Part shown: positions 46,935 to 59,163 of the stretch, in pieces
Numbering within the stretch: position 1 is the stretch's first letter
How the letters are laid out: every line of letters starts with the position of its first letter
DNA from: Chionoecetes opilio
Taxonomy: Eukaryota; Arthropoda; Malacostraca; Decapoda; Majidae
Assembly (NCBI GenBank): GCA_016584305.1
Contig: JACEEZ010020519.1
Location: forward strand, 181,528-245,527
Direction of reading: 5' to 3'
Length of the DNA: 64,000 nt
Notes under the pieces: model-generated
Told to the model about the DNA's origin: nothing
The model's database searches: none
What the model saw: the letters and a program-made list of their open reading frames with translations, nothing else
Program-made: the position numbers and the translations under genes

Positions 46935-47700
46935 GGTAGTGAGGAGGCCACGCACCACAGACACTTTCCACCATACACACTTTCATACGTTGGTGCCTCT
47001 TTCTCCTTATACCATTCTAGTGTTTTCTTTTGCTCCATCTCATTCTTCCACTTACTTAAGGCATTTTCTGCAGGGATCCTGATTGCAACCGAAAATTTTT
47101 TGGTTGCTCAAATTTCGATCCCTGTTCAACCATCCAGGGAAGATGATTGGCCCGACCCGCAATCATTTGTTGTTGTTGTTGTGACCGTTTGCAACCGAAA
47201 ATTTTCCGATTGCAACCAAAAATCCCCCGCAGAAAACGCCTTTAGTCCCACATATTTCACTACTCTATCAACCTCATTTTTCCACTTTCTCACATCCCAC
47301 TCAAGGCCTTCTCCGTCACCGTTCATCATCTTCCATTCAACAACATTCAGTCTTCAATCTATCAGTTGATACATCCACCAAAATTGCAATCCACTTCTAT
47401 CTACCATTTTTTGGCATGGCTTCCTCCATTTACTGCTGCATTCACTCCACAAGTAAACTTTTCGAGCCAATCTTGTGTACTCCATTCGTTCCAGTCTAAC
47501 CTTATACCTAAGAGTCACTTTCGTATGCCTCTCCCTAAATGTACTCCATCCCATGTCACCTCTCAAACCTTTAATCGCTGCATATCTAGGTGCATTCAGT
47601 CCCATTCTTGCTACTCTATTTTGTCCCACTTCCAATTTCTCTACGTAAAACATAGTACACGTAGTACGTACATGTACCAAAACTGTTCGTGCTAGAGCAA
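46935..47700 (-). pseudogene. LINE C-terminal fragment, interrupted by a MITE
   Basis: Minus-strand reading gives QNRVARMGLNAPRYAAIKGL, RGDMGWSTFRERHTKVTLRY, then GLEWDVRKWKNEVDRVVKYV and, beyond the MITE at 47058-47243, LSKWKNEMEQKKTLEWYKEK. The ALRGDMGWSSFEER-like block is typical of the region after the RT domain in a LINE group common in crustaceans and ticks; exact clade not determined. It is 5'-truncated and bordered by foldback A at 47903. Confidence 0.6.
47058..47243. mobile_element. MITE, about 186 bp
   Basis: Inverted ends AAGGCATTTTCTGCAGGGAT and the complement of ATCCCCCGCAGAAAACGCCTT, with GATTGCAACCGAAAATTTT motifs in both halves. Splits the LINE C-terminal frame. Its ends may extend by a few bases either way. 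Confidence 0.55.
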
Positions 47701-47902
47701 AACCTAAGACAGATTCGGATTCAGCATGAAAAATACACTTAGAAAAGTATAGTAAGGTCTCTGATGATAAATGTGTGTTGACCAGTATTGAAGATCCTCT
47801 TTCCTTGCTTGCATTGTTGACTGTAGTTGCTGCTATTTCACCTACCCACACTGTTCCATCCTCTTCTACAGCAGCACAACAGAACACACACACGTCATTA
47901 TA

Positions 47903-49015
47903 TGGGGAGTTTTCAAAGCTAAGCCGCCAGATGTCCCTCGCGCATCTCACATCCTCAGCACTTTCAGGCTGAATGATCTATCATTTACCGTAAATTCTCT
48001 GTACTTCTTTGGGACATATCAGAATTACCCTTCAATACAACAACTGAAACAGTTCTTAATAAAAAATGTAGTTTATCATTTTATTTGTCTGCACTTGGTG
48101 AAAATATTGGCAAAACAATTGAATATTTGAAAACTCAATCTTTAAAAATCGTCTTTTCATAAAAAAACGCAAGTTCAAGCAGAATGAGGCTTCAGGAAAT
48201 ATCTACTTGTATGTAAGCATTCACTGAGTACCTGTTTTGGGTGTGTCTGTCTGTCTTGCGACGAACATTTAACCAAAACAGAGTGTGGCGTTCAGCATCT
48301 CCACAGAAACCATCCCGCCGGCATGATCTGTTATCATCCACTTTCCTGTAGACACCACACGGGTAGGAACTCAGCACAGCGCACCCGCTCCTTACCTCAC
48401 AGCTCATATCTCTGATACTCCTAACTCCTCAATACCAGAAACTGTCATCCTAACTATTATCACCCGCTTATCTCATCACACTCTCTATCCTCTACTGGAA
48501 TATTCGTGGCATCCGCTCCCACATACCGTTTCCCACATAAAGGAGACTTTCGTCTTTCGAGACGGAAATAGTAAACAAACGCTCTCAACTGTCTTCCATC
48601 CCGGACTGTTCGTTGAGGTGCCAAGCACTTAAATTACTTCTTGGTTAAATGTTCGTCGCAAGAGAGACATATACACCCAAAACAGGTACTCAGTGAATGC
48701 TTACATACAAGTAGATATTTCCTGAAGCCTCATTCTGCTTGAACTTGTGTTTTTTTATGAAAAGACGATTTTTAAAGATTGAGTTTTCAAATATTCAATT
48801 GTTTTGCCAATATTTTCACCAAGTGCAGACAAATAAAATGATAAACTACATTTTTTATTAAGAACTGTTTCAGTTGTTGTATTGAAGGGTAATTCTGATG
48901 TCCCAAAGAAGTACAGAGAATTTACGGTAAATGATAGATCATTCAGCCTGAAAGTGCTGAGGATGTGAGAGCCTGAGAGACAGGCTTGAGCGTGAGCTTA
49001 TTAGAAAACTCCCCA
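47903..49015. mobile_element. foldback element A, copy 3
   Basis: Same TGGGGAGTTTTC ends and ~375 base arms as copy 1, with a shorter loop (about 48275-48655) lacking the ~340 base segment found at 11447-11788. This shows that the loop segment is a separate addition. No coding frame of note. Confidence 0.75.
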
Positions 49016-49954
49016 TTGATCTTTTGGTTGATGCATGACTGCCTGTCAAAAATAGAGAAACCCTCAAGAATTGGTTTCTAGTTTGGTTATATGCAATAAT
49101 TTTGTAAACTGTGCAAAAGAATGTATTGTAATTGTTGTCATCAATAAATGAACAATTACTAAACTAGTTCGAGATAACTAACTAAATTCAACATTTCCTC
49201 AATTAAGTGATTCTAATACAAATTTTTGTAACCGAAAATGAAAGTTTTGACCTTTGACCTGGAAAATATAAGGTTTGACCTTTGACCCAAGGACCCACAG
49301 GGGTCAAGGGACAAATTTGATGCCTGATATGAGTTGCTTGAGGTCATGTTTCTATTACTATTTAATATATTTATATGCCAAAACGTTGATATTTGAGGTA
49401 ATATTCAAGCTTAAACAATGGTAACGGCAGCCATTTTGTTTCTGAAAATTAGGTAAGTTCAAGATGGCCGAAATTGTCCCATTTTGGATAGGGTGTTCCT
49501 TAGGGTTCAAATAACATGTTTATGCAATAAAACAAACTATAGTAAGATTGATGCAATTAGTTTAACTTAAAAAGCTATTTCCCATGGACTAAATAGTAGA
49601 ATGCAATAATGGGTAATATGGATTTCATCCTTCCCAATTCTTGTATCTGTCCTTTTTTCCATCACTACATCTTAAAGTAGTCGTCCAGACCCATTTTTTT
49701 TTTGCCTAATTATGTTGACTGTACATTCAAAACACCTAACCCACCAAAAATAATTGATTTCCAGGCCTTATTTCCGTAAAAACATGACTTTTGTAAAAAG
49801 CGCGCGAAAAAAAAAATCTTCCCTCCAACAGGGCTACGACTGTTATTGATGACGTCAGAACAGGGACGCCCGCAGACACTCTGTCTGACACCTGTCAGCA
49901 AATGTTATGATGACCGATTGTACTTCGGTGTCAGACAGTGAATCTGTCGCTGTG
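49016..49954. other. no recognisable feature
   Basis: AT-rich DNA with short direct repeats of GACCTTTGACC near 49250-49290. Nothing coding is recognised. Confidence 0.4.
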
Positions 49955-49959
49955 ACCGA

Positions 49960-50440
49960 CACTCTTCCCACACACACGCCTGCACACACGCCTCCGCACC
50001 AACACCCTTCCTGCACACACACACACATACACACAACACACACGTGTGTGGAGGGCGTGTGTGCAGGCGTGTGTGTGGGAAGTAGGCGTGTGTGTAAGAA
50101 GGGTGTCGGTGTGCAGACGTGTGTGCAGGCGTGTGTGTGGGAAGGGTGTCGGTGTGCAGGCGTGTGTGTGGGAAGGGTGTCGGTGTGCAGGCGTGTGGGA
50201 AGGAAGCGTGTGTGTGGGAAGGAGGCGTGTGTGTGGGAAGGAGGCGTGTGTGCAGGCGTGTGTGTGTGCAGGCGTCTGTGTGGGAAGGGTGTCGGTGTGC
50301 AGGCGTGTGTGTGGGAAGGAAGCGTGTCTGCAGGCGTGTGTGTGGGAAGGAGGCGTGTGTGCAGGCGTGTGTGGGAAGGAGGCGTGTATGCAAGCGTGTG
50401 TGTGGGAAGGAGGCATGTGTGCAGGCGTGGGTAAAACTTT
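49960..50440 (+). repeat. GTGTGCAGGCGTGTGTGTGG minisatellite, with strand switch
   Basis: Units GTGTGTGGGAAGGGTGTCGG / GTGCAGGC of about 30 bases. The first ~85 bases (49960-50040) carry the same unit in reverse complement (CACACACGCCTGCACAC), switching orientation near 50045. Long frames on both strands are repeat by-products. Confidence 0.8.
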
Positions 50441-50584
50441 GGAAGTCCTTCACCCCTATCTTTTTTTTCTTCCCCCTATAGCCAACAAGCCTGGGGAACT
50501 GGCGGGAATACGGGGTTTTTGGGTGGGGGAAGCAAATATAAGTGATTTATGGCTCCCCAAAAAAATCATCAAAGTCACTATATG

Positions 50585-51200
50585 TAAAAATCTAACCTAA
50601 CCTAACCTTAACCACAAAGTATACCTAACCTAACCTAACCTAACCTTAACCTTAACCACAAAGTATACCTAACCTAACCTTAACCACAAAGTATACCTAA
50701 CCTAACCTAACCTTAACCACAAAGTATACCTAACCTAACCTTAACCACAAAGTATACCTAACCTAACCTAGCCTAACCTTAACCACAAAGTATACCTAAC
50801 CTAACCTAACCTTAACCACAAAGTATACCTAACCTAGCCTAATCTAACCTTAACCACAAAGTATACCTAACCTAACCTAACCTTAACCACAAAGTATACC
50901 TAACCTAACCTAACCTTAACCACAAAGTATACCTAACCTAACCTAACCTTAACCACAAAGTATACCTAACCTAACCTAACCTTAACCACAAAGTATACCT
51001 AACCTAACCTTAACCACAAAGTATACCTAACCTAACCTTAACCACAAAGTATACCTAACCTAACCTAACCTTAACCACAAAGTATACCAACTAACCTAAC
51101 CTTAACCACAAAGTATACCTAACTAACCTAACCTTAACCACAAAGTATACCTAACCTAACCTAACCTTAACCACAAAGTATACCTAACCTAACCTAACTG
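50585..51200 (+). repeat. CCTAA telomere-like compound array
   Basis: About 18 units, each two or three CCTAA repeats followed by CCTTAACCACAAAGTATA; unit length about 28-38 bases. The telomere-type motif is fixed inside a longer satellite unit. Confidence 0.85.
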
Positions 51201-51364
51201 GACTTAGAATTTTTTGAGGCACCTCATATTTCATAGCGGTCGTGTGGGTTAACCAAGGCTGAGCGCACGCTGGAACCTTTACAGATGTGAAGTATAATAA
51301 GCATACAATACAGTGCGGTAGTTCATTTCAGTCAAAGCCGGAAGGATGAGTTCCAAAGTATTTC

Positions 51365-51592
51365 CCAGGCGTGTGTGTGGGAAGGGTGTCGGTGTGCAGG
51401 CGTGTGTGTAGGAAGGAAGCGTGTGTGCAGGCGTGTGTGGGGGAAGGAGGCGTGTGTGGGAAGGGTGTCGGTGTGCAGGCGTGAGTGTGGGAAGGGTGTC
51501 GGTGTGAAGGCGTGTGTGTGGGAAAGGTGTCGGTGTGCAGGCGTGTGTGTGGGAAGGGTGTCGGTGTGCAGGCGTGTGTGTGGGAAGGAAGC
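51365..51592 (+). repeat. second GTGTGCAGG-type minisatellite block
   Basis: Same unit as 50045-50440, same orientation, on the other side of the CCTAA array. Confidence 0.8.
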
Positions 51593-53035
<1,443 letters not shown>

Positions 53036-53174
53036 TACACATACACACTCAACCCTCGGAAATACCACATTCAGCTATCGCGTTTTACAGCTATCACGCA
53101 TACCTACGTATATATTTGCACAAACATGCCTATTACGCCAATAAATTCCGGTTAACTCTAATATATGGTTATTA

Positions 53175-53837
53175 CGCACTAAACGTGTATGAACAAAACT
53201 TGTTAACAGCGCAGTTGAGGCACTAAACGTGTATGAACAAAACTTGTTAACAGCGCAGTTGAGGCACTAAACGTGTATGAACAAAACTTGTTAACAGCGC
53301 AGTTGAGGCACTAAACGTGTATGAACAAAACTTGTTAACAGCGCAGTTGAGGCACTAAACGTGTATGAACAAAACTTGTTAACAGCGCAGTTGAGGCACT
53401 AAACGTGTATGAACAAAACTTGTTAACAGCGCTGTTGAGGCACTAAACGTGTATGAACAAAACTTGTTAACAGCGCAGTTGAGGCACTAAACGTGTATGA
53501 ACAAAACTTGTTAACAGCGCAGTTGAGGCACTAAACGTGTATGAACAAAACTTGTTAACAGCGCTGTTGAGGCACTAAACGTGTATGAACAAAACTTGTT
53601 AACAGCGCTGTTGAGGCACTAAACGTATATGAACAAAACTTGTTAACAGCGCTGTTGAGGCACTAAACGTGTATGAACAAAACTTGTTAACAGCGCTGTT
53701 GAGGCACTAAACGTGTATGAACAAAACTTGTTAACAGCGCTGTTGAGGCACTAAACGTGTATGAACAAAACTTGTTAACAGCGCTGTTGAGGCACTAAAC
53801 GTGTATGAACAAAACTTGTTAACAGCGCTGTTGAGGC
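53175..53837 (+). repeat. 44 bp satellite, 15 copies
   Basis: Unit begins GCACTAAACGTGTATGAACA and is exactly 44 bases. Copies are nearly identical. One position alternates GCGCAGTTG (copies 1-5, 7, 8) and GCGCTGTTG (6, 9-15); copy 11 has GTATATG. There are no spacers between units, so this is not a CRISPR array. Confidence 0.95.
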
Positions 53838-54307
53838 CATAAATGTGCCAGGGAGCACGATTACCTCTTCACAAACAGATGTTAGGCTAATCAAAGATGG
53901 CGGCCCAAGGACAACATTCTCGTCAGCAGCGCATATATAAACAAAGACAACACGTGTACACAGTTAATTATTGTATGCTATTATGATGTGAAAAAGATAA
54001 TGGTATCTTTTTCAATCATTGTATTATTGAAATGGTGACTATATTGACCAAAGACCCTTGAAAATGTCAACATTTCACTATATGCCTAAAACCCATGAAG
54101 ATAGGCAGCCTATAATATTAAGATCAAGATCACATTTAACGTGTGCTATAGGTCCTGCTATAATCGGGACTCTTTATAAAGAATTGTTACGCCACCCGTT
54201 GGTCCTATGTAAAACGCTACTGGGCGCCATTTTGAGGCCAGGGCCTCTCCGTTCACCTAGACCTTCGGAGGTTCTCAAGTCCCTTTTTGCTTCTTATAAA
54301 TAATGTC
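53838..54307. other. no recognisable feature
   Basis: Unique-looking sequence leading to the THAP fragment; the 81-codon frame at 54058-54303 has no recognised motif. Confidence 0.35.
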
Positions 54308-54472
54308 ATGCCGTGCTGCTGTGCTGTTGGATGTCACAATAGGTCTGAGAAGGGTTTCAAGCTCTGCAGATTCCCTGCAAGCCCTAAAAGAAATTAATTA
54401 TGGGTAAACAAAATAAATAGTTTGGAATGGACACCTTCTCGTTCATCTGTTTTATGTTGTAATGCACATAAA
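54308..54472 (+). pseudogene. THAP zinc-finger domain fragment
   Basis: From the ATG at 54308 the reading is MPCCCAVGCHNRSEKGFKLC then RFPASPKRN, a TAA stop at 54395-54397, then LWVNKINSLEWTPSRSSVLC followed by C-N-A-H. This is the C2CH THAP signature: paired Cys in CAVGC, the RFP motif, W, and C-x2-H. THAP domains bind DNA in P-element transposases and host regulators. Only the N-terminal domain remains, broken by the stop and followed within ~30 bases by a SINE. Transposon or gene origin cannot be decided. Confidence 0.65.
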
Positions 54473-54499
54473 TATCACCGGAACCACTAAGCCAAGTGA

Positions 54500-54935
54500 T
54501 ATATACCTCTTGGCCTAGTCGGTTAAGTGCCAAGTGGGTGCAAATCTGATGATAGCGATAGTTCGAATCCTGGCCGGGCAAGGAAAAAAGAAATTATTTA
54601 TTTCCGAATCATGATTATCAGCCTGAGTCATATGTCTATTGGAAGGACATACTGACGGGATTTCAAAAGGTAACTATGGCCCAGGGCAATGTGAAGCCTC
54701 TGTCGGGTCCAAGCTATAACCCCCCATAGAAGCATCACCTGGCTCCATAATACGGCCACATGCAAGTCTCTGTCAACAGGGCTCAATTATAATTAGAAAC
54801 ACCCCCCCTTGACCAAGACTGCCCCTTCAGGAATCCCCCTCAGAACATCTCAACAGCAAAAATGAGTAACAAAGAGTAAAGAGAAGAGATAAGTAAGAAG
54901 AAAGAAGAAAGAAGCAAGAAGACCCCCTCTCCCCC
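54500..54935 (+). mobile_element. tRNA-derived SINE, copy 3
   Basis: Head CTTGGCCTAGTCGGTTAAGT (A-box-like) and AGTTCGAATCC (B box at 54560-54570), body with TTATTTATTTCCGAATCATG matching the copies at 45-46 kb, tail AGCAAGAAGACC before a C-run. This head is the closest of the three to a tRNA. Confidence 0.7.
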
Positions 54936-55029
54936 CGCATCAATGTCAGATATGTTTCATTGTTGTATTGTCAGACACTAGTACATCAGAACATAAGGAA
55001 GCAACAATAAGCTGGTATATCTGGAAATC

Positions 55030-56226
55030 CAGATGTCTCAGCGCAGTGGTGGTGACAAGACGTGCTTCCCGCGCTCTCCCTGTTGTTGAAGTGACTGAGG
55101 TCTAGGAAGAGGATTAGGATGGCAGCGTCAGGGGAACTTTGTGAGGGTGTTGTGAGTGTGGAAGGGAGGAGTGGAAGGAACGAGTCTCAGGTAGCTTCGA
55201 GTGTGTTAAGAGTGTGAGAATGGTGGAGTCAGGGTGTAAAGGAGTTTGTGGTGGAGTACTTAAGACTATTCTTGAGGCGATCGAAGACCTGAAAATGTGT
55301 TTTGTAAGTGAAGTAAATGAGTTGAAAAGTGTTGTGTAGAAGCAGGAGATAGAGATCCGATCTCTTAAATGTGGGGGTGTCGGTCTAAGTCCTGGTGGGG
55401 CACATGCGAGAGACGTACCGGGAGGGGTACCAGAGGGTGGCGTGCCTGGTGGTATTACTAAGGGTGGCGTACCTAGTAAGTCACCTGAGAATGGGGGATG
55501 GAAGGTGATAGAACAAGGAGGGGCTCATCAGAAGCAGAGGCAGGTGAACAATGACCAGGTAGTGTGCAGGAATTCTTTTCAGGTACTCTCGGGACTGCAA
55601 GAGGAGGAAGAGGAGGTAAAGGATAAAAAGGTAGACAATACATCCCTACCCGAAGGTAATACCTTGGTTGTTGGGGACAGTTAGATTAGGTATCTGGACA
55701 GCGAGTTTTGTGACAGGGACGGGATGCGCAGAAAACGGGTGTGTTTCCTAGGGAAGGGTAAATGTAAAGTGATAAGATAGACGAGTGTATGGCAGACCAA
55801 GGGAACAAGCCCATCGTTTGCCTGAGAGCGGGAGGATACGACGTTGACTGTTTAAAGATTGAAGATCTGCTGCGACGGTTCAAGGAGGCTGTAGGTAAGG
55901 TTAGGGATAGGGGTGGGTCCCTGTGGTGTGTGGTGTCCTTGTGAGGCGCACTGTTGACGATGAGTGGTACTCCAGGGCTATTGCTCTGAATTACCGGCTG
56001 GCATTTCATTGCAAAGCCAATGGTTGGGTCTTTGTTGATAACTGGGACCTCTTTATCGGGCATAACAGCCTCTACCACAGAGATGGAGTACACCTTTTGC
56101 GGAAAAGGGTTAAGATCTTGTCTGAATCCCTTGAAGGGGAAGTAGGTGCCTTGCAGGCTTTTTTAAGATAGATAGCCAGGGATTAGACACTGGGGTCAAA
56201 ACTGAGAAAATGGTTTTGGGTATAGT
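55030..56226 (+). mobile_element. CR1 LINE, 5' part of a split copy
   Basis: Homologous to the ORF1 region of the CR1 at 8.3-9.5 kb, in plus orientation, followed by a short piece of ORF2 (AACTGAGAAAATGGTTTTGG) after an internal deletion of about 400 bases. It ends at GTATAGT (56220-56226) and resumes at 60227, so a 4 kb insertion splits it. Confidence 0.8.
55220..56170 (+). pseudogene. CR1 ORF1 pseudogene, esterase-like
   Basis: Contains the ORF1 coiled-coil-like segment (with a TAG at about 55337), the NTLVVGDS block followed by a TAG at 55682-55684, a frame break near 55760-55920, and the C-terminal DLFIGHNSLYHRDGVHLLRK block around 56050-56105. The SGNH nucleophile block and the DGVH block are both visible but in broken frames. 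Confidence 0.75.
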
Positions 56227-56339
56227 CATAGACCACTATATCTCTGGACTGTTCACGCGCCAGTGTTTTGAAATCGCCAGGCTGCATAGGGGCCCTACTG
56301 GTCCCATCTACATACACCGTCCTTGACTGTACCGAGAAC

Positions 56340-56870
56340 GCATAAGTGTGGTTGGGGTGTGGCTAAGGTGTGGTGGTGGTGGTGGGGTGAAGGTGTGGTG
56401 GTGGGGGTGCGAGTGGCTGGGAGATGAGGAAATTATGTGGAATGGTTGTGGGTGGGGGTGGGTGGTTATAGTGTGGTAGGGGGGTAGAGGATGGGGGTTA
56501 TAGTGTGGTGGTGGGGAGATATTGGGGTGTGGTTGTAGTGGTGGGGGGAGATATTGGGGTGTGGTTATAGTGTGGTGGGGGGAAAGGAGGGGGATAGAAT
56601 ATTGAGGAAAGATAAGAGGTAGGTGTGGTTATGGTTGTGATAGTGGTGGGAAATATTGGGGCGTGGTTATAGTGTGGTAGGGGTAGAGGAAGGGGATGGA
56701 ATATTGTGGAAGGATAGAGAGGTGTGGTTATGGTTGTGGTTGTGGTAGTGGTGGGGGGATAGAAGGCTGGTGATAGGAGTGGTGTCGAAGTGGGAGTTGT
56801 AATGGGTTGTGGTGGAGTGTGGTTGTGCATGTGGTAGGGAGTGATAGTTAAGGTGGCAGGTGTTGTGAGT
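56340..56870 (+). repeat. GTGGTGGGG-type degenerate array
   Basis: Degenerate GTGGTTATAGTGTGGTGGGG units of varied length. Confidence 0.7.
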
Positions 56871-56899
56871 GGGTTGTGAGGTGTTTAAAGTGGGTTGTG

Positions 56900-57550
56900 A
56901 GTTGTTATGAGGTGTTGTTAGAGAGTTATAAGATATTATTAATAATTATGAGGTGTTGTGAGTGGGTTGTGTGGGTGTTGTGAGTGGGTTATGAGGTGGT
57001 GTTAGAGTTATAAGATATCATTAATAATTATGAGGTGTTGTGAGTGGGTTATGAGGTGTTGTTAGTTATAAGATATTATTAATAATTATGAGATGTTGTT
57101 AGTGGGTTGTGAGGGTGTTGTGAGTGGGTTATGAGATGTTGTTAGTTATAAGATAATAATAATTATGAGGTGTTGTTAGTGGGTTGAGTGGGTTATGAGG
57201 TGTTGTTAGAGTTATAAGATATTATTAATAATTATGAGGTGTTGTTAGTAGGTTGTGAGGGTGTTGTGAGTGGGTTGAGGTGTTGTTAGAGAGTTATAAG
57301 ATATTATTAATAATTATGTGTTGTTAGTGGGTTGTGAGTTGTTGTGAGGGGTTATGAGTGGGTTATAGCTTTTATGAGTGGTTATGATGTGTTATGAGTA
57401 GTTATGATTTGTTGTGGGTGGGTTATGAGTAGTTATGATTTATTGTGAGTGGATTATGAGGTGTTGTGATTGGGTTAAGAGGTGTTATGAGTTATTAATG
57501 AGTAGGTTATTAGGTGTTGTGACTTGTGAGTGGGTTGTGAGGTGAGTGAA
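56900..57550 (+). repeat. TTATGAGGTGTTGTTAG minisatellite
   Basis: Six or so units of ~60-85 bases share TTATAAGATATTATTAATAA and TTATGAGGTGTTG, grading into simpler GTTATGAGTGG repeats. Confidence 0.75.
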
Positions 57551-57589
57551 ATCCGAGACGCATCATTAACTTCACCTCATGGTTTGAAT

Positions 57590-57621
<32 letters not shown>

Positions 57622-58043
57622 GTAACATTTATCACCACTGTTATATAACCTAAAATTACGTGCCAGTTTCGCGAAGCCACGAAATTCAACCTCGGCCACT
57701 AACCCCCCTCCTCCCACAACCACCCCCACCTCACCGTAACCTCATTTCACACCCTTTTAACCCCCTACACTTATCTCCACTAACCTCAACATCTCCATAA
57801 CAGCCTCTTCTTTACTTCCAATATACTCCTATCATCTCCACTCATCTTCTATAGTTTCTTCTTTCACTCCTATGTAAACTACGTCACTCTCAGCGACTTT
57901 CTATTAGGAACTGAAACCTACCAAAATTCGCTTTGATATCCTTCCTGGTTACCGAGTGAACAGTGAAGTTGAAAACAGACGCTCCGACTGAAGGGCCCTT
58001 GTGCAACAGGCCGATATTCCGTGCGCAGTCTGGATTTACAGTG
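57551..58043. other. no gene seen; short (CA)n tract
   Basis: CA repeat at ~57597-57621, otherwise unique-looking sequence inside element G. Confidence 0.4.
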
Positions 58044-58051
58044 ATCTATGG

Positions 58052-58577
58052 CAGGGGTTCTCAAACTGGGGGTCGCGAAAGTCTTCTAGGGGGTCGCGAG
58101 ATTTCTAGAATGTGCAAAATACATTAAAGAACACAATATTCATAATTTATCATTATTCATTTATACTTATTTTCAGTATAAAACAAAACTGATTATAACT
58201 TCCTAGGCCTTAATGTACTAACTGTACTAACAAAAAAGTACAGTTACATAATCTGACTGAGAAAAGCGTTGATCTTTTATCCTCCCTCCACTTTCAGTTA
58301 AGCCCTCACCACCACGTTCACACGTCCAGTAGCTTTACGTATATATACGTACTTGTATTATCACTGCTCGACCCTTGATAATGCATTAAAGATCCACATC
58401 ACAAGTCTAAACTTTATTTAGGCTAGACATATTTTTTTGATGCGTCTAAAGCAAGAACATAGGATATAGATTGCACTGATTTGATACTATTTAAGTATTC
58501 ATAATGTTTTACCGAATATATTATACTGAGAATATTATGATACGGAGCAATACGACTCTACCTATGTGTGGGTATGT

Positions 58578-58628
<51 letters not shown>

Positions 58629-58765
58629 CGAGAGAGAAAAAAAATATATAAATGTATCAGATTGTCAGAAATGCTTCGGTAAGAAGGGGGGGGGGGGGGG
58701 GGGGGGTCGCAAGCCTTTCAAAATTATTTGGAGGGGTCGCAGGGCAAAAAGTTTGAGAACCTCTG
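58052..58765 (+). mobile_element. hAT-type non-autonomous element, copy 1
   Basis: Begins CAGGGGTTCTCAAACTGG and ends AAAGTTTGAGAACCTCTG, the TIR style of hAT (Charlie-like) elements. Flanked by 8-base ATCTATGG (58044-58051) and GTCTATGG (58766-58773), one mismatch. Contains a GT/GA microsatellite; no transposase. Confidence 0.75.
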
Positions 58766-59163
58766 GTCTATGGCATAGGTTCTCAAACTTTTTGGCCTGC
58801 GACCCCTCCAAATAATTTTGAAAGGCTTGCGAACCCCCCCCCCTTACCAAAGCATTTCTGACAACCTGAGGTATTTTTTTTTTCTCTCTCTCTCTCTCTT
58901 TTACATACACACACACAAACACACACAACCACACATAGGTAGGTCGTATTGCTCCGTATCATAACATTCTAAGTATAATTCATATAATTGGTACAACATT
59001 ATGAATACTTAAATGATACCGTAATCGGTGCAATCTATATCCTATATTCTTGCTATACACGCAGCAAAAAAATAAGTCTAACATAAATATAGTTTAGATT
59101 TGTGATGTGGATTTGTAATGCAAGAACAAGGGTCGGGCAGTGATAGTACAAGTACGTATGTAG

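Noticed and set aside
49960..50600. Long overlapping frames rich in Cys-Val-Gly or His-Thr-Pro
   Set aside because: All derive from the GT/CA-rich minisatellite and exist in several frames of both strands.
50585..51200. True chromosome end
   Set aside because: The CCTAA motif is embedded in a longer unit and flanked by other sequence on both sides, so it is interstitial.
53175..53837. CRISPR-like repeat array
   Set aside because: Units are directly adjacent with no spacers, and the context is eukaryotic; it is a 44 bp satellite.
54500..54575. tRNA gene
   Set aside because: A-box and B-box-like motifs are present, but no cloverleaf with paired acceptor stem is seen; the body and tail match other SINE copies.
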